Assembly (NCBI GenBank): GCA_023441125.1
Contig: JAEZQV010000043.1
Location: forward strand, 1 to 8,271
DNA from: Bacillota bacterium
GTDB lineage: Bacteria > Bacillota_C > Negativicutes > Sporomusales > Sporomusaceae
Length of the DNA stretch: 8,271 bases
Reading direction: 5' to 3'
The position numbers and the translations under genes were made by a program. The notes beneath the pieces were generated by a model. The model saw only the letters and a program-made list of their open reading frames with translations, was not told the origin of the DNA and did not search any database. Shown piece by piece: positions 7,147-8,271 of the stretch (position 1 is the stretch's first letter; each line of letters opens with the position of its first letter).

Positions 7147-7421
7147 TATTTGCTTCCTCCTTCTCTTTCAGATACCATATCGATCGCTTTATGCGGACAC
7201 TCTTTGGCGCAGATTCCACAGCCTTTGCAATGACTGTAATTGATACTATATTTTTTATCACTTGTTCCTTCTATTGAGCACACCGGGCAAAATGTTAGAC
7301 AAATACCGCATTCGATGCATTTTTCCTTATTCATCACCGGTTTTTCAGTTCGCCAACTAGCGGTCTCAAGGACGTATAAACCTTCATCCCCGATAAGCGC
7401 CCTATATTTCCTATCTGCCAT
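7146..7421 (-). CDS. porD: 2-oxoacid:ferredoxin oxidoreductase, delta subunit (2x[4Fe-4S] ferredoxin)
   Basis: The 91-residue ferredoxin-like subunit passes electrons from the catalytic subunits to soluble ferredoxin. Cluster motif one is C35, C38, C41 and C45, followed by Pro. Motif two is C65, C68, C71 and C75, followed by Pro. An extra Cys (C48) follows the first motif in CPVCSIEG. The N-terminal TASWRTEKPVMNKEKC is typical of PorD subunits and separates it from free ferredoxins. The gene starts 13 bases after porG; an AGGAG ribosome binding site overlaps the porG stop codon, and the end overlaps the porA start by one base. This is tight operon packing. Confidence 0.92.
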   Translation of the reverse strand: MADRKYRALIGDEGLYVLETASWRTEKPVMNKEKCIECGICLTFCPVCSIEGTSDKKYSINYSHCKGCGICAKECPHKAIDMVSEREGGSK

Positions 7422-7434
7422 ATCCTTTTCTCTC

Positions 7435-7974
7435 CTAACCTTTAATACATTTTACCGAGTCATATCCGGCCCTGGCTGCCAGCAGGTTTGCCTCGCCAAA
7501 GCCGCCGGCAATGTTTCTCTGTAAAATATCCCAATCAACATCACCAAGAACCTTGGCGTAGGCGCCCAGCATAACAGTATTGGGTATATCCAGCTTGATT
7601 TTGTCCAGAGCTATGCTCGTTGCATCGACAGTGTAAACATGAGCGGCCTCTTCCGGCAGATCCAATTCTTCTAATGACTTAGTAGAATTGATGATAACCG
7701 TACCGCCGGGCTTCAGCCCCGCCAAGGTGGCAGGCTCACTCACCAAAGAATCATCATAAATCAATATCGCCTCGGGATGATAAACCTGAGATTTAATTTT
7801 AATGTCCTTATTGTCCAATCTGAAAAAGCCATGTACAGGGGAGCCTTTTCTTTCTACACCGAAGGATGGTATAAAATGTGCGTAAGCTCCTGCTTCTACC
7901 ACTGACTGAACAATTGTCTGCGCTGATTTGATAACTCCCTGTCCTCCCTTGCCATGAAACCGAATTTCCCTCAT
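7435..7974 (-). CDS. porG: 2-oxoacid:ferredoxin oxidoreductase, gamma subunit
   Basis: The gamma subunit is the structural and CoA-associated domain of the complex and comes first in the operon. The protein opens with the family signature REIRFHGKGGQGV, followed by FIPSFGVERKGSPVHGFFRLD and, near the C-terminus, NTVMLGAYAKVLG, all standard for PorG. The ATG at 7974 gives 179 residues and places the GKGGQG motif about 8 residues in, as in relatives. A TTG at 7995 would add 7 residues (MKGVVLV) with no family support. The ribosome binding site GAAAGGGG (7986-7993) is 11 bases from the ATG, a little far; a GTG at 7981-7983 is too close to it. No convincing promoter was found directly upstream. 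Confidence 0.9.
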   Translation of the reverse strand: MREIRFHGKGGQGVIKSAQTIVQSVVEAGAYAHFIPSFGVERKGSPVHGFFRLDNKDIKIKSQVYHPEAILIYDDSLVSEPATLAGLKPGGTVIINSTKSLEELDLPEEAAHVYTVDATSIALDKIKLDIPNTVMLGAYAKVLGDVDWDILQRNIAGGFGEANLLAARAGYDSVKCIKG

Positions 7975-8116
7975 AACTAGCACAACCCCTTTCAAATTTT
8001 AGCTTTTTCATTGGTTTCATTTTCAGAATAATATGTCTTAGTCCAAAAATGAAATATTGAATCCTTATTTGAGTTATGTGAATTTTGCATTAATTGTTGG
8101 TATTTTATTGGCGCTG

Positions 8117-8180
8117 AGGGCGAGCGGCTGTTAGCGTCGCCCTAAAGGAAAAGGGGCTGTCGCGCTAAGGCGGCCCTAAA
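8117..8180. repeat. Two related GC-rich hairpin units in the gene-free right end
   Basis: Unit one is a perfect 7-bp stem, AGGGCGA (8117-8123) with TCGCCCT (8137-8143), with a small GCT/AGC stem inside. Unit two pairs GTCGC (8159-8163) with GCGGC (8170-8174), including one G-U pair. The units share GGCTGT (8126-8131 and 8155-8160) and GCCCTAAA (8139-8146 and 8173-8180), so they look like diverged copies of one element. They stand between the terminator and porG. They might be copies of a dispersed intergenic repeat or part of an RNA leader. No function is known from the sequence. Confidence 0.45.
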
Positions 8181-8184
8181 AAAC

Positions 8185-8222
8185 AAAAAATGGCTTCCGG
8201 CTAGTGCCGGTTGCCATTTTTT
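8185..8222 (-). terminator. Strong intrinsic terminator, probably usable in both directions
   Basis: AAAAAATGGC (8185-8194) pairs with GCCATTTTTT (8213-8222), and inside this CCGGC (8197-8201) pairs with GCCGG (8206-8210) around a 4-base loop. Only a 2x2 internal mismatch separates the two stems. On the minus strand the stem is followed by TTTTTTGTTTTTT. It most likely ends a gene lying beyond the right edge and insulates the por genes, unless it acts as an attenuator in a leader. Confidence 0.85.
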
Positions 8223-8261
8223 GTTGTAAAATCAAGTTTGTGAAGACAAAGAAATTACAAC
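8223..8261. repeat. AT-rich inverted repeat abutting the terminator
   Basis: GTTGTAA (8223-8229) and TTACAAC (8255-8261) are exact inverted copies. Between them TTTGT (8237-8241) and ACAAA (8246-8250) form a second nested pair around a 4-base loop. A minus-strand TATAAT lies at 8265-8270. This could be an operator or a weak RNA hairpin; the window ends before a -35 box could be checked. Confidence 0.35.
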
Positions 8262-8271
8262 CAGATTATAC

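Noticed and set aside
1..8271. Search by eye for tRNA, rRNA, CRISPR repeats, transposases, integrases and attachment sites.
   Set aside because: Nothing met a minimal standard. The window looks like stable metabolic gene content rather than a mobile element.

Overview
The window reads as part of a chromosome of an anaerobic, fermentative Bacillota. A Sporomusa-like Negativicute or a clostridium is my guess from gene content, and no marker gene settles it. The clues are a ferredoxin-dependent 2-oxoacid oxidoreductase, a phosphotransbutyrylase/butyrate kinase pair, strong AGGAGG-type ribosome binding sites and some TTG/GTG starts. Every gene I can support lies on the minus strand, so transcription runs from high to low coordinates.

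In transcription order: (1) 7975-8271 is gene-free. It holds a strong intrinsic terminator, two related GC-rich hairpins and an AT-rich inverted repeat. (2) 7974-5037 is a tight four-gene unit, gamma-delta-alpha-beta (porG-porD-porA-porB), encoding a complete 2-oxoacid:ferredoxin oxidoreductase. (3) A gap of about 170 bases carries a good sigma-A-type promoter (4907-4934). (4) 4862-2783 encodes ptb and buk, which turn an acyl-CoA into the free acid plus ATP. (5) 2699-1713 encodes a metal-dependent (de)carboxylase of the 2,3-dihydroxybenzoate/salicylate/gamma-resorcylate decarboxylase family. (6) 1553-210 encodes an MFS importer of the anion:cation symporter type. (7) A gene with a hydrophobic N-terminus starts at 63 and leaves the window.

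Taken together, the oxidoreductase can convert a 2-oxoacid to acyl-CoA, CO2 and reduced ferredoxin, and Ptb plus Buk can recover the thioester energy as ATP. This is a ferredoxin-linked counterpart of the Bacillus bkd operon, in which ptb and buk sit beside a branched-chain 2-oxoacid dehydrogenase. The downstream decarboxylase and importer suggest uptake and decarboxylation of a hydroxyaromatic or similar carboxylic acid. Whether the two halves form one pathway (for example aromatic acid fermentation ending in butyryl-CoA) or are simply adjacent cannot be decided from the sequence.

No tRNA, rRNA, CRISPR array, transposase or integrase was seen. The least explained parts are the non-coding structures: hairpins between genes, a short motif recurring in two gaps, and the possible leader region at the right edge.
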